Shown: positions 1-12,127, counted from the first letter of the stretch. The stretch: DNA of 64,000 nt from Daldinia sp. FL1419 (GCA_025201765.1 MU623343.1:434001-498000); one strand, 5' to 3'. Notes: generated by a model not told the origin, from the letters alone. Translations and numbers: made by a program.

Positions 1-1150
1 ATCCCAAATGCGAAGATGACTAAGGATTTAGTCATCTTTGCAAGCCTTGCTCAAAAACGTAACGATCGACCATTCTGAAACATATAACGATTTTATGTAT
101 GATCCCATCTGACAATTCTTTCTTTTCAAGAGCTGTTGTTCGTTCGAATCGATCGATGGATGTGGTCGGTATTGTTCGTATCGTAAGATTGGTTGGTATC
201 GAGAACGTTTCGAGGGCTTTCTTTTCGCAAATGGTTGAGGAATTGCCGGAGCTTGTTGAGGTGCTTATGGAGCTTGCTAAGGTGCTCATGGAGCCGCTTG
301 TTGTTTCCTTAGGTGCTGAGCTGCTGTTTTCTTCAGGTGTTGAGCTGTTGTTGTCTCCTCAGGTGCTGAGCTGCTGTTTCCTCAGGTATTGGTGATAGGC
401 AAAACCTTTGGTGGGGGTGGGGTTGAAGAATTTTCAGGTGGAGCCTAAGGTTTGTTTTGCTGGTGGGGTAAAATCGCAACGTGATCTTGGTGTTTGTTGC
501 TCTTTCTCAGCGATTCTCGTGGTGTTGTAAACACAAAATGCGTGATGGACGCGTAGGTTCGATTATCGGGTGGTGTTGCAAACACAAGCGCATGTTGTAA
601 ACACGGTGTTGTAAACACAAATGCGTGATGGACGCGTGAGATAATTAGCACAGATTCCCCCGAGACCATTTCACCAACGAAGGAAGCCTCGATATTATTT
701 GTCTGTACGTGATGGACGTAGACCTCGGACTGTAGATTCAGCGTTGAAGTTGTTTCTATTTTCTAGAGATCTTAAATTAGCACGAGGTGTTCCAAAATCA
801 TGCACTGGAGCATGAAATTCTGGCTCAAGACCATGCATTGGAGCATGAAATCCTAAAATCGCTCGTCTTTTTTCATTGAGATTCAAATCTAGCGCGAAAT
901 ACAAGTGTTCCCAGAACCATGCACGAAAACATAAAACCCTGGGCTTAAAACCATGCACTGGAGCATGAAATCCTGAGGTTATCGTATTCACTACTAAATT
1001 TGTCTCCTCCCTTTCGGGCATCTTAGTTGGTTTGTGATTGATTTATTGTCAATTACTGATTAATGTTAGATGGACAAGGTACCATTGTATGTAATAGTAA
1101 AAGTGAGGGTATTTAGATTAATTTAGTAAAAAGTGGTTATAGAAGATAAG
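1..1150. repeat. Gene-free segment with short direct repeats
   Basis: I recognise no gene here, although base composition is ordinary compared with the AT-rich block that follows. Three sets of imperfect direct repeats are visible. At about 240-385 a module resembling CTCAGGTGCTGAGCTGCTG recurs three times. At about 530-640 GTTGTAAACACA occurs four times, twice followed by TGCGTGATGGACGCGT. At about 798-974 ATGCAYTGGAGCATGAAAT occurs three times. Short open frames run through the repeats but resemble no family known to me. It could be a fragment of an older repeat or a decayed gene. Confidence 0.5.
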
Positions 1151-1180
1151 TACGTATTCTAACCGTGGTTAGAATACGTA
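1151..1180. repeat. 30-bp near-perfect palindrome at composition boundary
   Basis: TACGTATTCTAACC and its exact reverse complement GGTTAGAATACGTA are separated by two bases (GT). The palindrome lies where ordinary DNA gives way to AT-rich, RIP-mutated DNA. It could be a recombined transposon end or a protein-binding site; the sequence does not decide. Confidence 0.7.
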
Positions 1181-2540
1181 AGCTTATATACAGGATTAAA
1201 GTGGGTCTTGTACCACCACCAAAGTCACATGACTAATATTCCCACAATTACAAAATCCCTTTTAACATTTTATTAATAATTTTAGAAATAAAAATAGGTA
1301 TCATAGCTTTAAATAACATTATTAAACTAAAATTGATAAATAAATAGTTAATGTTTAAAAAGGATATACCTAATTACTTAATAATGTAAGGGTACAAAAG
1401 GATATTCTTAAGAAACACTAACAAAATAGTTCTAATAGTGGAAATAGGAGGAACCTTTAAAAATTTCTTATTAACTAAATAATGTAAAAAAATTAGGTCC
1501 TAATAAAATTAATAGGATAAAATATGTGGATATATAAGGTACTATTTAAAAAAAAATTTTAAAAATATAGTAACCAATAAAAACATTGTAGCCAAACTTT
1601 AGAAAACCCTTAAGAAAGAATATAAACCACAGGGGAACACAATATTCCAAAACTTAATATTTAAATAAAATATTATTTTGTTAAATTTTAAAAGATTAAT
1701 TATAACATTATCATTAAAGTTATAACAATTTTAAACCAATTTTAAGGAATTAAATTAAATTTATATAATTAACAAACCTTATTTAATTAATAAATTCTTT
1801 AGCACTTTAAGAAGTGATTATAATATATTTTTTATTATATTCTTCTAAAACTATAATATTATCTTTTTACAAAATAATATCAATTAAATTATTAAAATTA
1901 TTATTAATATTAATAATATTATTAAATTAATTTAATAAGAAAAGTAAATCCAAAAATTTAGAAACAGGAATAATAAGATAATTTTAATTAATCACCTTAA
2001 TAAAGACAAAAAATATAAAAAAGGATTAAGTCTTATATGTACTTATTATATAATTACAAAATATTATATTATAATCTATAATCTTACTAAATATTTTTAA
2101 AAATATCCAGAATTATAACCATAAGGTTAACAAGGTAATACAAAAAATAAACCTAAAAAGGTTAAAAAAAAAAAAGGAAAACCTATTATTATAATATTAA
2201 TTTATAAAAATTTTTAAAACATATTAAAGCTTATAGCCATTATAATATTCATGGTATTTAACAATATTATAATTAAAGTACCAATAAATCCATTAAAGCC
2301 AAGTATTTTATCTAGACTTTTTTAAAGATACCTACCTAAAAAACTAAAACACAATACATTGGATGAGGTACAGGGTAATTAAATGTAAGATATATTAATA
2401 AGATTATTAATCTCTACAATTGCCCTTATATTAGATTATATACTTATTAATTTATTTATAGTAGAAGTATTAGAAGCTTTAGGATTCATGATTATAAGTA
2501 AATTTAAAACTGAAGAACTGGTAGCTAAGTTTAGGAAGGT
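1181..2540 (+). mobile_element. AT-rich upstream part of copia element (gag region, 5' LTR not found)
   Basis: This is extremely AT-rich DNA full of stops in all frames, directly upstream of the copia protease frame, where gag and the 5' LTR should lie. GGTATCATAGC near 1297 resembles a mutated copia primer-binding site (TGGTATCAGAGC type). However, the bases before it do not match the 3' LTR end, so the 5' LTR is not established. No zinc knuckle could be read through the mutations. Confidence 0.4.
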
Positions 2541-5500
2541 GATTATAGTTGATAGTGGTTGTAATTAAATTAGTTGTTATAATAAGATATTATTTGTTAA
2601 TTTATGTTTATATAAGGGATTATATATTTATGGTATTAATGGGAAAATTATTATACTTAAATTTTAAGATATTATAATAATTAAAGTTATTATAAATAAG
2701 AATTTTAAAATAATTAAAATTTTAAATATTATATATTATTTTAATTTAGTTTATAATTTTATTTTAATATTATAATTAATTTATAAAAATATTAAATTTT
2801 TATTTTAATAAAATTTGGCTTATGGAGTTAAAGGTAAAAAGATATTTTTAATTATAATTGAAATAAATAATTTGTATATAATTGATTAAAAGGATAATTA
2901 TTTTAATATAATAGGTTTTAATATGGTTTTTTATTTTTATTTTATATTTGATTTTTTATTTAAAATGTAGTATAAAAGATTAAGATATTTTAATAATTAA
3001 AACCTTAAGAAGTTAATGGGAATATTTATAGGTATAAAATCTTTAAAAGAATATTATTTATATAAAATTTATATAAAAGATAAAATAAATAAAATATTTT
3101 ATAAGGGATTTTTAAAGAAAGGTATTTATAAATTAGAATTATTATATTTAAATAAAGTTAGTATACCTATAAATATCTAAAGTATTAATGATTATAAGGG
3201 TTAGTTAATAATAATTTATAATTTTTTGTATATGATTTGAGCCATTTCGTTTAAAAGCCTGAAAGATTGGTTATAGGCCTTTAGGGATTTCTTTGAAAAG
3301 TGGGAGAAACCTGAATGATGATGTTATATGATTATTTTAAATATTTTAAATATATATATTAATAATAAATTTAAATGTTTTTATTAATAAAAGGATATAA
3401 TAATTAAATATATAATTATAGAATAATTTTAATTAAAGGATTTTATTAAAAGCATTATTGATAAATTTAAGGTTAAGATAAGGATTATTTTTATATAAGC
3501 CAGAAAGAATAGGGTATTGAATAAATATTGGTTGATTATTATATAGATAATTTTATATATTATAAATAAATTATTTTATAATGTTTTGAATAAGATTCTA
3601 TATAAGGTTTAATATGGAGATGTATTAAATCTAGCATATATGATCACCTTAGGCTTAAATGGATATTATTTAAAAGATTAGAAAGTTGATATATTTTAAG
3701 AAAAAATTATAGTTTATAAAATATTAGGTTACATAGGTAATAATATATGCATTTATAAGGTATTTTTAATGGATAAAGATAGGGTAGTTAATATTAATAA
3801 TGTGGTATTTAAAAAAAAATATTTATATATATTAATAAATAAATTTACAATTTTAGGAAAATATGTAAGATTTAAGTTAGTGTTACTACCACTACTATAC
3901 ACATATATAAGAAGCGATGATATTACCTAGGAGCTACCTAAGAATCAACCTATACCAAAATTAATCCCAGGTTAAATAAGCTTTGATTTACCATTTATAT
4001 TTAAAGAATCTAACAGCATATCACAAAATAACCAATTAGAGAATCCTATGCCTCCAGGAGGACCAAGCATACAACTAGATATACCCACACAAGAATAACT
4101 TCCTAAACCATATATGGGCAGCCCCTTATGAAAATCCTTTAAATATAAGTTTAGATAAATGATATTATAATTATTATTATATAGGTACCAGTTTAAAGTA
4201 AATCTAATTTTTATATATGCCATATGCTTAATTAATACTATGATCATTATTATAGAATTTGAACCCAAATTATACTAAAAGGCTAAATACAATCCTAGGT
4301 AGTTTAAGTAGCGTAAAGTTATAGGTATTAAATATCAATTATTAATAAATAATTATATATAAGAGTTTTATAATTTATTAATAAAATGAAAATTATTTTT
4401 AGGTAAATAGATTTATAAAATAAAAAGGGGTTCCAATGGGGAGATTACCTAGTACAAAGCCAAATAGGTTATATAAGGTTTTGAGTAAGTTAAAGGGTTG
4501 GATTATATTAATATCTTTACTTTAATTGTTAAATCCATAAATTATAAGGTAATCTTTATTATAACAATTACTTTGGACCTAAAAGTTAAATAAATGGATA
4601 TGGTTATAGCATTTTTATATAAGGATATTAACGAAGATATATATATTAAATAGCTTCCCAAATTTAATAATGGAATGAGTAAATACTATAAGTTTAAGAA
4701 AACCTTGTACAATTTTAAATAAATATTAAAGGTATAGTACCAAATGTTATTAATATACCTATTTATTTTAGGTTTTAAAGTACTGGATTTAAATGTGGGT
4801 ATATTTGTAAAAGGTTATAATTATATAATAATTTATATTAATAATCTATTAATTATAAAGTTTTTCAAAATCAAAATTAATAAAATTAAAATTAAACTCA
4901 TTAAAAAATTTAAGATAATTAATTTAGATTTTTATTTATATTATCTAAAAATAATTATTAAAAGGGATTACCTTAATAAAACTATAAGGTTTAACTAAAA
5001 AACATATTTAAAAAAGATTATAAAAGATTTTGGTTAGTAGGAATCTAACTTTATAATTACCTTAATTAATGTATTAAAGATTGTAAAATTTTTAAATAAT
5101 TATATTATATTAATTAAAAATATTAAATAATATATATAAGCCATAAAATATCTGATATATATTATAATGGGTATTAAATTAAATATAGCATATATTATCT
5201 TATACCTAAATCACTATATAAAAAATCCTATTATAATATATTTAATAGTAATAAAAAAAATCCTTAAATATTTTAAAAGTATTTTAACTTATAAACTTAT
5301 ATATCAAAGAAATTTAAATAATCTTATAAAATAAATAAATATTAACTTTACAGGATGTATATAATCCAAACAATTAATTTCAAGGTATATTTTTAATATC
5401 AATAATAGGGCTATTAATTAATCATTAAAAAAATAATTTATTATAATTATATTAACATATAAATCTAAATTTAAAAATATAATAAATATTATAAAAGAAG

Positions 5501-5790
5501 CCATATGGTTGCATTGTCTACTAATAGAGTTAGTGGTGGTATAGGATTAGGTTATTGTTATAGTTATTTTTGGGGATAATTAAGGAATATTGGTATTAAT
5601 TAAGAATCTTTAATTTTACGTACATATTAAACACATTGAAATGGATATATATTTTTCTTGAGAAAAATAATAATCTGGAGAAATTAACTTTGTGTATATC
5701 TTTACTCAATAGTAAATAATTAATAACCTTACTAAATTATTATTTAAAAATGCATTTATTAGGTTTAAAAATACCCTAGGACTCCAGCTG
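2541..5790 (+). pseudogene. RIP-mutated Ty1/copia pol polyprotein
   Basis: This is the relic of a copia-type LTR retrotransposon polyprotein. All recognisable domains lie in one reading frame (codons start at positions equal to 1 modulo 3) with many stop codons, so base substitution rather than indels killed it. In order: protease DSG at 2551-2559; GAG-pre-integrase with RLRYFNN and NLKKLMGI at about 2970-3050; a degraded integrase region at about 3190-4400; reverse transcriptase with MDMVIAFLY at about 4594 and the catalytic YxDD box reading YINN at 4834-4845; RNase H with KEAIWL at 5494 and a GDN box near 5572, ending near RFKNTLGL at about 5780. The D-to-N changes in YxDD fit G-to-A mutation, typical of RIP. 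It cannot make protein. Confidence 0.9.
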
Positions 5791-6010
5791 TGAAATAAGT
5801 AAGAAATTTTAAGAAAAAGATGTTCCATAATTAATAGAAACTTTAATATAAGGTAATTTCCAACAAGTATAAACTAAAAGTTTTAAATTTAAACCAAATT
5901 TAACCCTTAAATACAATTAAAAACACCCCTGTATATATCATTAAAAGCCTTAAAAGGCAACATATTTTTCATATTATACAAAAAAAAAAAAAAAAGGAAG
6001 AACTTCTCAC

Positions 6011-6043
<33 letters not shown>

Positions 6044-6272
6044 CCAACTAATAAAGATTAAAATACAATATAATATAAATATATTATACAATAGGAAATA
6101 TCTAACCCAAATAATTAGGAAAGGAAGGGTTAAAAAACCTACCTTATAAAGGCCTTAATAAGGACCTATTCCCATCAACAATACATTTTAAACCCCAGAA
6201 AATATGAGGATACGAACAAAGTTAAATTAAGAAGATATTTAGGGCTAATCACAGATATGGTTTAAATAGGAG
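5791..6272 (+). mobile_element. Copia 3' untranslated region, AT repeat and polypurine tract
   Basis: This AT-rich stretch lies between the end of the RNase H frame and the LTR. It contains an A run near 5981-5995 and an (AT)n microsatellite at about 6018-6050. It ends in AAATAGGAG at 6264-6272, directly before the LTR. That matches the purine-rich primer for plus-strand synthesis expected there in copia elements. Confidence 0.7.
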
Positions 6273-6415
6273 TGTTAGAATATATGTGGCTGATATACAA
6301 AGATATAATACGCCCCACATTCATAACCTTATATATTGTAGATATACCCATCTATTCTTTAAGATAAACTTGATAATACAAGTAATTTACCTTATACATG
6401 CGTTCTATTTCAACA
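6273..6415 (+). mobile_element. Copia 3' LTR, 143 bp
   Basis: The segment begins TGTTAGAATATATG right after the polypurine tract and ends TTCTATTTCAACA. These are typical Ty1/copia LTR ends, with a short TGTT...AACA inverted terminus. It is less mutated than the element body. The next base (6416) starts the readable coding sequence of a hydrolase, so the LTR seems to mark the exact insertion junction. The expected 5-bp target duplication would be GAAGC (6416-6420); I could not find its partner upstream. Confidence 0.75.
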
Positions 6416-8058
6416 GAAGCAACCGAAGCGCGGTAGCATTCTCCTCAACTTCGGTGGCCCGGGCCAAGATGGTTTGGAAAGCATGCTTGCTTACGCGGAA
6501 CTGATGGGCCCGTACGTTGTTAAACCAGTCCAATATTTTCCAGATTCTGGTCCGGGATAAGTCGAAGGCTAATCGGCTAACATTAATATCGCCATAGGAC
6601 CACCGGAGGTTATCACGATCTCATAAGCTGGGACCCGAGGTAAGCCACTTCCCCTGATATGTCCTGCATAATAATCTAGACTTACATGATGATATAGAGG
6701 AACAGGTAAAACCCTCCGATTCTCATGCTGGCCCGACGATACGACGGGATATTATGGCGGATTGGGAATTGACTCGGCTGGCGGTGCGGACTCAGCAGTA
6801 GGCAAGCTCTGGGCAGAAGGAAACATTATTTCAACCAAGTGTCATGAACAACAAAAAAAGAATGGTCCACTCGTCGGCATGGCCTTCGTTGCAAGAGACA
6901 TGATGTCCATCGTCGATGCTCTAGGCGAAGATGGCATGCTTCGATACTGGGGTAAGCGTGCTCTCAATCACAACCTCAAAAATCAGAGTACTTGTAAGCT
7001 AACTCTCCGGCGTTAGGAATTTCGGGTGGTACTACACTGGGAGCAACCGTTACGGCAATGTTCCCCGACCGGGTAGACAAAGTTGTTCTCGACGGCGTGA
7101 TGAATGCGCACGAATACTATAACTCTTTGTATGCACTCTATTTCCATATAATATTATGAAGTCCTACTAACAAATTGAATCCTAGCGGCGAGCCTGAGAT
7201 GATTGCATCGACAGACGCTACTTGGGAGGAGTTCATGCGTGGCTGCATTGCGATGCCCAACAACTGTGCCCTAGCAAAGAACAGGACCTACGAGGAGCTA
7301 GCAGCGACCATGGCTCAGCTCTTCGACACTATCCGTAACAACCCACCCGTCTACAACGGTACGGTTGTATTCGGTTACGGCGCATTCAAGTCCCACATCT
7401 TCAGCACGCTATACTCTCCAGCGAGCTGGCCGGGCCTAGCCCAAGCCATCCAGGACGTACTTGAGGGCAACCTAGAGACGTACGTAAACCGAGTCCTGTC
7501 GCTCTCAATCCCATCTCAGGACCAAGCAATTCTCGGAATTCGCTGTGGCGACAAGAAGCCGCGCACGGACAAGCTATCCGACCTCGGACCCGCGATTGAG
7601 CAGTATCACAAACAAAGCAAGTGGTTTTGGGATTGGGCTTGGGGATACTACATGATGCCTTGCGCGCAGTGGGGATTCGAAGCCAAGGAGCGATACGAAG
7701 GCGACTTCCAGGTCAAGACCAAGAACCCCGTGCTATTCGTCGGCAACACCTTTGACCCCGTCACTCCGCTCGTCTCGGCCAAAAACATGAGCTCCGGGTA
7801 CGAAGGAAGTGTTCTGCTTACGCACAACGGCCACGGCGTGAGTCTTCCTCCTCTCTCCTTGATTCCTAACCTTCCCACCCCCAACTCTCTACCTCCCAAG
7901 TTAAAACTGACCATTCCATGTAGCATCTATCTCTAACCCAGCCGTCAAATTGCACCAACGCCGCTATTCAACGATACTTCCTCGAGGGCACGCTGCCTAA
8001 GCCCGGAACCGTGTGCGAGCCCAACTTCAAGCTGTTCGATCCCGCTGCTTCGGCGTAG
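6416..8058 (+). pseudogene. 5'-truncated S33/TAP-type alpha/beta hydrolase
   Basis: This is a secreted-type tripeptidyl-aminopeptidase-like hydrolase (alpha/beta hydrolase with a TAP C-terminal domain). Exons I read: 6416-6511, 6598-6639, 6698-6951, 7017-7128, 7186-7837, 7924-8058. All splice sites are GT-AG and all phases agree, giving about 430 codons. Family landmarks are LLNFGGPGQDG near the start, DLISWDPRGTG, the nucleophile elbow GISGG (Ser), GNTFDPVTP (Asp) and HNGHG (His), so the full catalytic triad survives. Related proteins have roughly 80-130 further N-terminal residues including a signal peptide. Those exons are absent, because the sequence begins right after a copia LTR. Exons beyond the junction show no stops or frameshifts, so the truncation is recent or the remnant is still selected. 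It may be transcribed from the LTR or be dead. Confidence 0.85.
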
Positions 8059-8668
8059 TCGCGATAGGAATTTTAACTCGGGAGAATATTTATTTTTAGC
8101 TATTGTTGATGTGCGTCACTATGGATCTGGCTTATCGTATACATGTTGATAAAGGAATAATGGCTTCCAATATTTGCATAAAAGGCTTAAGACATATGTA
8201 TAAAGTCTTAGGTACTACTTTCTTGTATTAAAATCCAATTGCAATCAGTATACAGCCTTGGATATCGTATGGATGACCATGCGACGATGCGTTATTCATC
8301 ATATGTGGTGATGGAAGTTATGTAGAAGAGCAAGCCTCTTGCTGCTTGATATTTATAAGAATGAAATAGGTATAAATTGATGGATATAGAACATATACGA
8401 AGATAGATAACTTGGGTCTTTACGTAGTTACTTGAAATAGTTAATCAATTATTTCATGTTGAGAGCTAAAAAAAACGACGCCGTAATCGCTCACGAGCAA
8501 TTACACCTTATATACTGTGCAACATTTCACAAGCAAACGAAAATGAACTCCATAAATTCGTTTAGTTACCTAAGTACCTAGGTATTTATATTTACAAAAT
8601 TATATCAAACATCCCAAAGTTTACTCCATATGCGTAAGAACGGAGTTAGTCCCTACTGCTTTGTCTCT
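8059..8668. other. Intergenic, nothing recognised
   Basis: This lies between the convergent ends of the truncated hydrolase and the first F-box gene. No coding signal was seen. It includes one TACCTAGGTA motif near 8573-8582. Confidence 0.6.
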
Positions 8669-9622
8669 CTATGGATTTTCGGTAGGAAGCAGGGGTACGG
8701 TAATCCTATAGCGCATATCGGTGATGAATTCTTTCATCATAGACCAAGTGTCCATCTTCTGGGCTGAGCGCTCGACATTCTCGCTTCTAGAATCATACGA
8801 CTCGTACGTGGCTTCAGATTCATTTTTTAGTTGCTTTAGGCTTACAATGTTATTGTGGTACTTCTGTAAGTCAGGAGGGTAGGCCCCGTCTACAGGGTGA
8901 GAGGTTTCGGATCCGATTCTGTCCACGATTCTGTTATGTAATAGGAGAGCACATTCCTTGTGCTGTCTATCGGAATGGTGCTTATACCATTTTATCACTG
9001 GATCCTTTAATTGGTCTCTACTTAAATCACCGAAGTAGTCGGGCCCGGGCCATACCTGTTCCGGCCAGAACAGTTGATAATAGCCGGGGGTCGACATAAT
9101 CAAGTCGTAGTATGTTCCCATGCATATACCATCAGGAAAGCTAAATTCAGCTCTTATAGTGGGCAGTCGGCGGAGGGTTGTATGGTGCGGGTAGACCTCC
9201 CAATATAATTTCGTAATCGGAGGCAGTGCTATCTGCATTTGTCGCCAACTAGCATTTTCCCTCAGCCACGAGACTCGAAAGGCCGGGTTAATTCCTAGTT
9301 TTTGATAAATCTCAAGAGGGTTCAGACGAATGTCCCAGAACTTCATAAGACAGTCTGGCACGGGAAGAATAAATGGGACGGCCTCTGTCATTATGTTGTT
9401 TCGTACGTACCTTTTGTTGCTCGGGGGTGGGAGGTCACGAGTCACTAGATGAATTTTTCTAAAATAAAGGAGTTGCTGGATTCTCGGTGACCAGGTTATG
9501 ACCTGGTGCCATTGCCGGCAAACTCTTTGGGCGCCCACTAGGATGTCTTTGGGGTGGAGTTCAAGGAGAATCTGTTCGAGAAGCTCGACAATATTCAAGA
9601 GGGACTGTGTAGCTAACGCCAT
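8669..9622 (-). CDS. F-box protein, paralogue 1 of 3
   Basis: This single-exon protein of 317 residues carries an N-terminal F-box at about residues 8-48 (LLNIVELLEQILLEL, DILVGAQRVCRQW, SPRIQQLLYF). F-boxes bind Skp1 and recruit targets to SCF ubiquitin ligases. Downstream is a family-specific module shared with the two neighbours: ENASWRQM, PPI, then FSFPDGICMGTYYDLIM and a WPE motif. No leucine-rich or WD repeats are seen, so the target is unknown. The start MALATQSLL puts the F-box at the usual distance from the N terminus. It is the most divergent of the three copies, with a longer C-terminal tail. Confidence 0.85.
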   Translation of the reverse strand: MALATQSLLNIVELLEQILLELHPKDILVGAQRVCRQWHQVITWSPRIQQLLYFRKIHLVTRDLPPPSNKRYVRNNIMTEAVPFILPVPDCLMKFWDIRLNPLEIYQKLGINPAFRVSWLRENASWRQMQIALPPITKLYWEVYPHHTTLRRLPTIRAEFSFPDGICMGTYYDLIMSTPGYYQLFWPEQVWPGPDYFGDLSRDQLKDPVIKWYKHHSDRQHKECALLLHNRIVDRIGSETSHPVDGAYPPDLQKYHNNIVSLKQLKNESEATYESYDSRSENVERSAQKMDTWSMMKEFITDMRYRITVPLLPTENP

Positions 9623-10285
9623 ATCGGAGAAGTAAGCATTACCAATCAGCTGATAGGGGAGAGGATAGCTAGGTACTTATTTATCCCAGCCTTAAAGACA
9701 GGAATGACTGGCGATCCACAGAGCCCAAGAAATAAGATGTAAGCTATGAGGCGAGTCACTTATATTGACAAGTCGATCTAATAGAGGAATGGGTAGACAG
9801 ATGTAATATATAAGAGCGCTCCTTTGTACCTATCAGTCGCACGTATCCCGGCATATACCTAATAACTGGAAGCTTATCCTACATAAACAATGAAATAGTT
9901 ACCGGGAAACATTGTATTGCACAGCTTTAGTTCAAAGATCATTTGTATGTGGTAAATAAAGGAGTCGATTTTCTTCACTTCCTAATTTACCTACAAGGGG
10001 TATCACTATGACTAAATTCCAACGAACTCCATGGTATCTGCCCGATTCAGGTAGGTAAGCCAGGGTATGACCTCCCCAAGACAAATTATGAACCCATTGA
10101 ACGCCCTAGGTTAAGTATTCGTCTTTCCTCATCCTCGCCCTATGCAAAGCTCTTGAACATTTATGAAACACTGGTCGCTTAGCCTGTAGCCGTATTAGAA
10201 GCTTTCAGTAGGTAAAAGTACCTAGGTAGGTAACCAGTGTTATTGTACATACCATTGGGTTTAATTTTGCCTGAACTAGTAGGAC
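9623..10285. other. Intergenic, nothing recognised
   Basis: This is spacer between F-box paralogues 1 and 2, presumably holding the paralogue 1 promoter. It contains TACCTAGGTAGGTA-like motifs near 10210. No other structure was seen. Confidence 0.6.
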
Positions 10286-11179
10286 CTAGGTCTCTGGAAG
10301 GACAGGATCCTGGGCTGCATGGAGGAAGATGTCCATATCTGCGGCCCGTGTCTCATAGCTCCAAGACACGTTCCCGCCCACGACTTTGACCACTCTTGTC
10401 TTAACTGCGAGAAGGTTTTCCCGATATTTATGGAGGTCGCTAGGGCTCCAGAATATGTCCCGACTTCGAAAGGGTTTCGGGTCTTCCTCAAATACGCGCT
10501 GACGAATTAAGATTGCTCGCTCCACGTACGCTTTCCAGAGCTGATCGTACTTCCACTGCCTCGGGTCCTCGTCAGCAACATCAACTAGACGGATTCTAGA
10601 AGCATCGTCGTCAAGAGTCGGCCATGTAATCTCGTGGTCGCATCGAGTACCGAGGATTAAGTCGTAGAAGTCCCCCATACGCAGTCCGTCCGGAAATTTG
10701 AACTCGGCTATAGTTCCCGGAAGCGATACTCGCGGATCGTCTTGGTCTTCTCTCGACACGTGCCAATGAATCGCCGTGATCGGCGGCTGCGAGACGAGCA
10801 TCCGTCGCCAGGAAGCATTCTCATTTAGCCATATTCCCCGTACACTGCTATCGTAGAGATAGGTGCAAATCTCATCCAGCGAAATTTTGCTAAATTTGAG
10901 ATGATGGCAATACGATCCTCCGTTGTAAAAGGCTGTATTGAAAAAGGCTGGGAAAACGTAGGCGATGATGGTGTTTTTCGCGTAGATTAGCCGTGTCAAC
11001 GGCTTAGAGCTCTCGCGGAAGAAGAGAACTGCCTGGATTTTCGGTGATGTCGCGATAAGTTCCTTCCAGCGTCTGCATACAAGCTGCGCGGTGAGGAGAA
11101 TTTCCCTATTGTCGAGACCGGATATGATATTCTCCAGTAACTCGGTGAGCTTTAGAACGCGATCTTGAGCCAATGCCAT
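10286..11179 (-). CDS. F-box protein, paralogue 2 of 3
   Basis: This single-exon protein has 297 residues from the ATG at 11179 (MALAQDRVLKLTELLE). The frame is open to 11263, but the start at 11179 aligns with both paralogues. The F-box spans about residues 7-48 (ELLENIISGL, EILLTAQLVCRRW, SPKIQAVLFF). The second half has ENASWRRM, SQPPI, FKFPDGLRMGDFYDLIL and WP. The C-terminal motif DIFLHAAQD closely resembles the end of paralogue 3 (KIFLHEARD). It is expected to be an SCF substrate adaptor with unknown substrate. Confidence 0.85.
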   Translation of the reverse strand: MALAQDRVLKLTELLENIISGLDNREILLTAQLVCRRWKELIATSPKIQAVLFFRESSKPLTRLIYAKNTIIAYVFPAFFNTAFYNGGSYCHHLKFSKISLDEICTYLYDSSVRGIWLNENASWRRMLVSQPPITAIHWHVSREDQDDPRVSLPGTIAEFKFPDGLRMGDFYDLILGTRCDHEITWPTLDDDASRIRLVDVADEDPRQWKYDQLWKAYVERAILIRQRVFEEDPKPFRSRDIFWSPSDLHKYRENLLAVKTRVVKVVGGNVSWSYETRAADMDIFLHAAQDPVLPET

Positions 11180-12127
11180 CTTATTGTAAATACGAAAGCT
11201 GGAAATATTCTTGAAGATAGTATTTCCTGGATTGACTGTATGATTAGCGCGTGCTTTTGTCACTATACATCTACATTAACTTACCACTGAGTAGGGGGAA
11301 ATTTCCTCGCGATAAAACGGTTAAATAATCTATTGCCAATAGCCGACGGATGATAGAGTCGATGGCGAGAAGGCAATTATCTAATGTTTTTTTCTAATCT
11401 CGAGAACTATTGCGAATGGATAGCATAGAGAGTTTGTAAGGAAAGAAAGGGAAAATATTAAAAGGTGGGATGCTAGGTAGGTAGATTTATATATTCACCC
11501 GATACGAGGCATGTGATAAACCTGACCTCTCTGATAACAGAAGGTCTGTCCGTCTGTCAGCCTGTCAGTCTGTCAGTCTGTCAATCTGCCACTGAGGTAC
11601 TATTCATTGAGGATATTCACTAACATAGAGCGGGGACCGTGCCAAAAATCAATACGCAACCCGAACAGACGGGGGGAAAGTCGTACCAGTTCGGATTCGA
11701 GTCACGCTTAACACACGAGGTTGGGTACCCGGTAGGCCAGTATATTATCTATCTAACCATTAGCCTCCACTTTTCCTGAATCTCGTTGCCCTACGAGGCA
11801 GAAACAAATCACCTCGCTTTCCTAGGTATATAGTAACCAGATGAAGTATACCGTGCATACCCAAACCACCCAACACCAAGCTATACCCGTAAGAGAGCCA
11901 TGCCTATTTTACGACTATCCATCTCCAGTGTTTCAGGAAAACAGCCCCAACGCCTAGCAGTTCCGGGAATTTAATAAATTGAAAGAATTTGGGTCAACTG
12001 AGGAAGACTCCCTTAGAGCTAGACACTTGACTTATTTGGTTCGTTAGTACCTGCTTTGATGAATTCAGGGGTAGTTGAAACTAACCTATGATAGAACGGC
12101 GATTTAATATCCATCGACTCCCGGAAT
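11180..12127. repeat. Intergenic with CTGTCAGT short tandem repeat
   Basis: This spacer lies between F-box paralogues 2 and 3. At about 11543-11590 there is a run of roughly six imperfect 8-base units of the CTGTCAGT type. No coding signal was found in the rest. Confidence 0.6.

Noticed and set aside
1160..1310. 5' LTR of the copia element with primer-binding site near 1297
   Set aside because: The first bases resemble the 3' LTR start only weakly and the segment before GGTATCATAGC does not match the LTR end; not enough to call.
4744..4998. Open frame of 84 codons as a gene in its own right
   Set aside because: It is merely the longest stop-free piece of the mutated copia reverse transcriptase.
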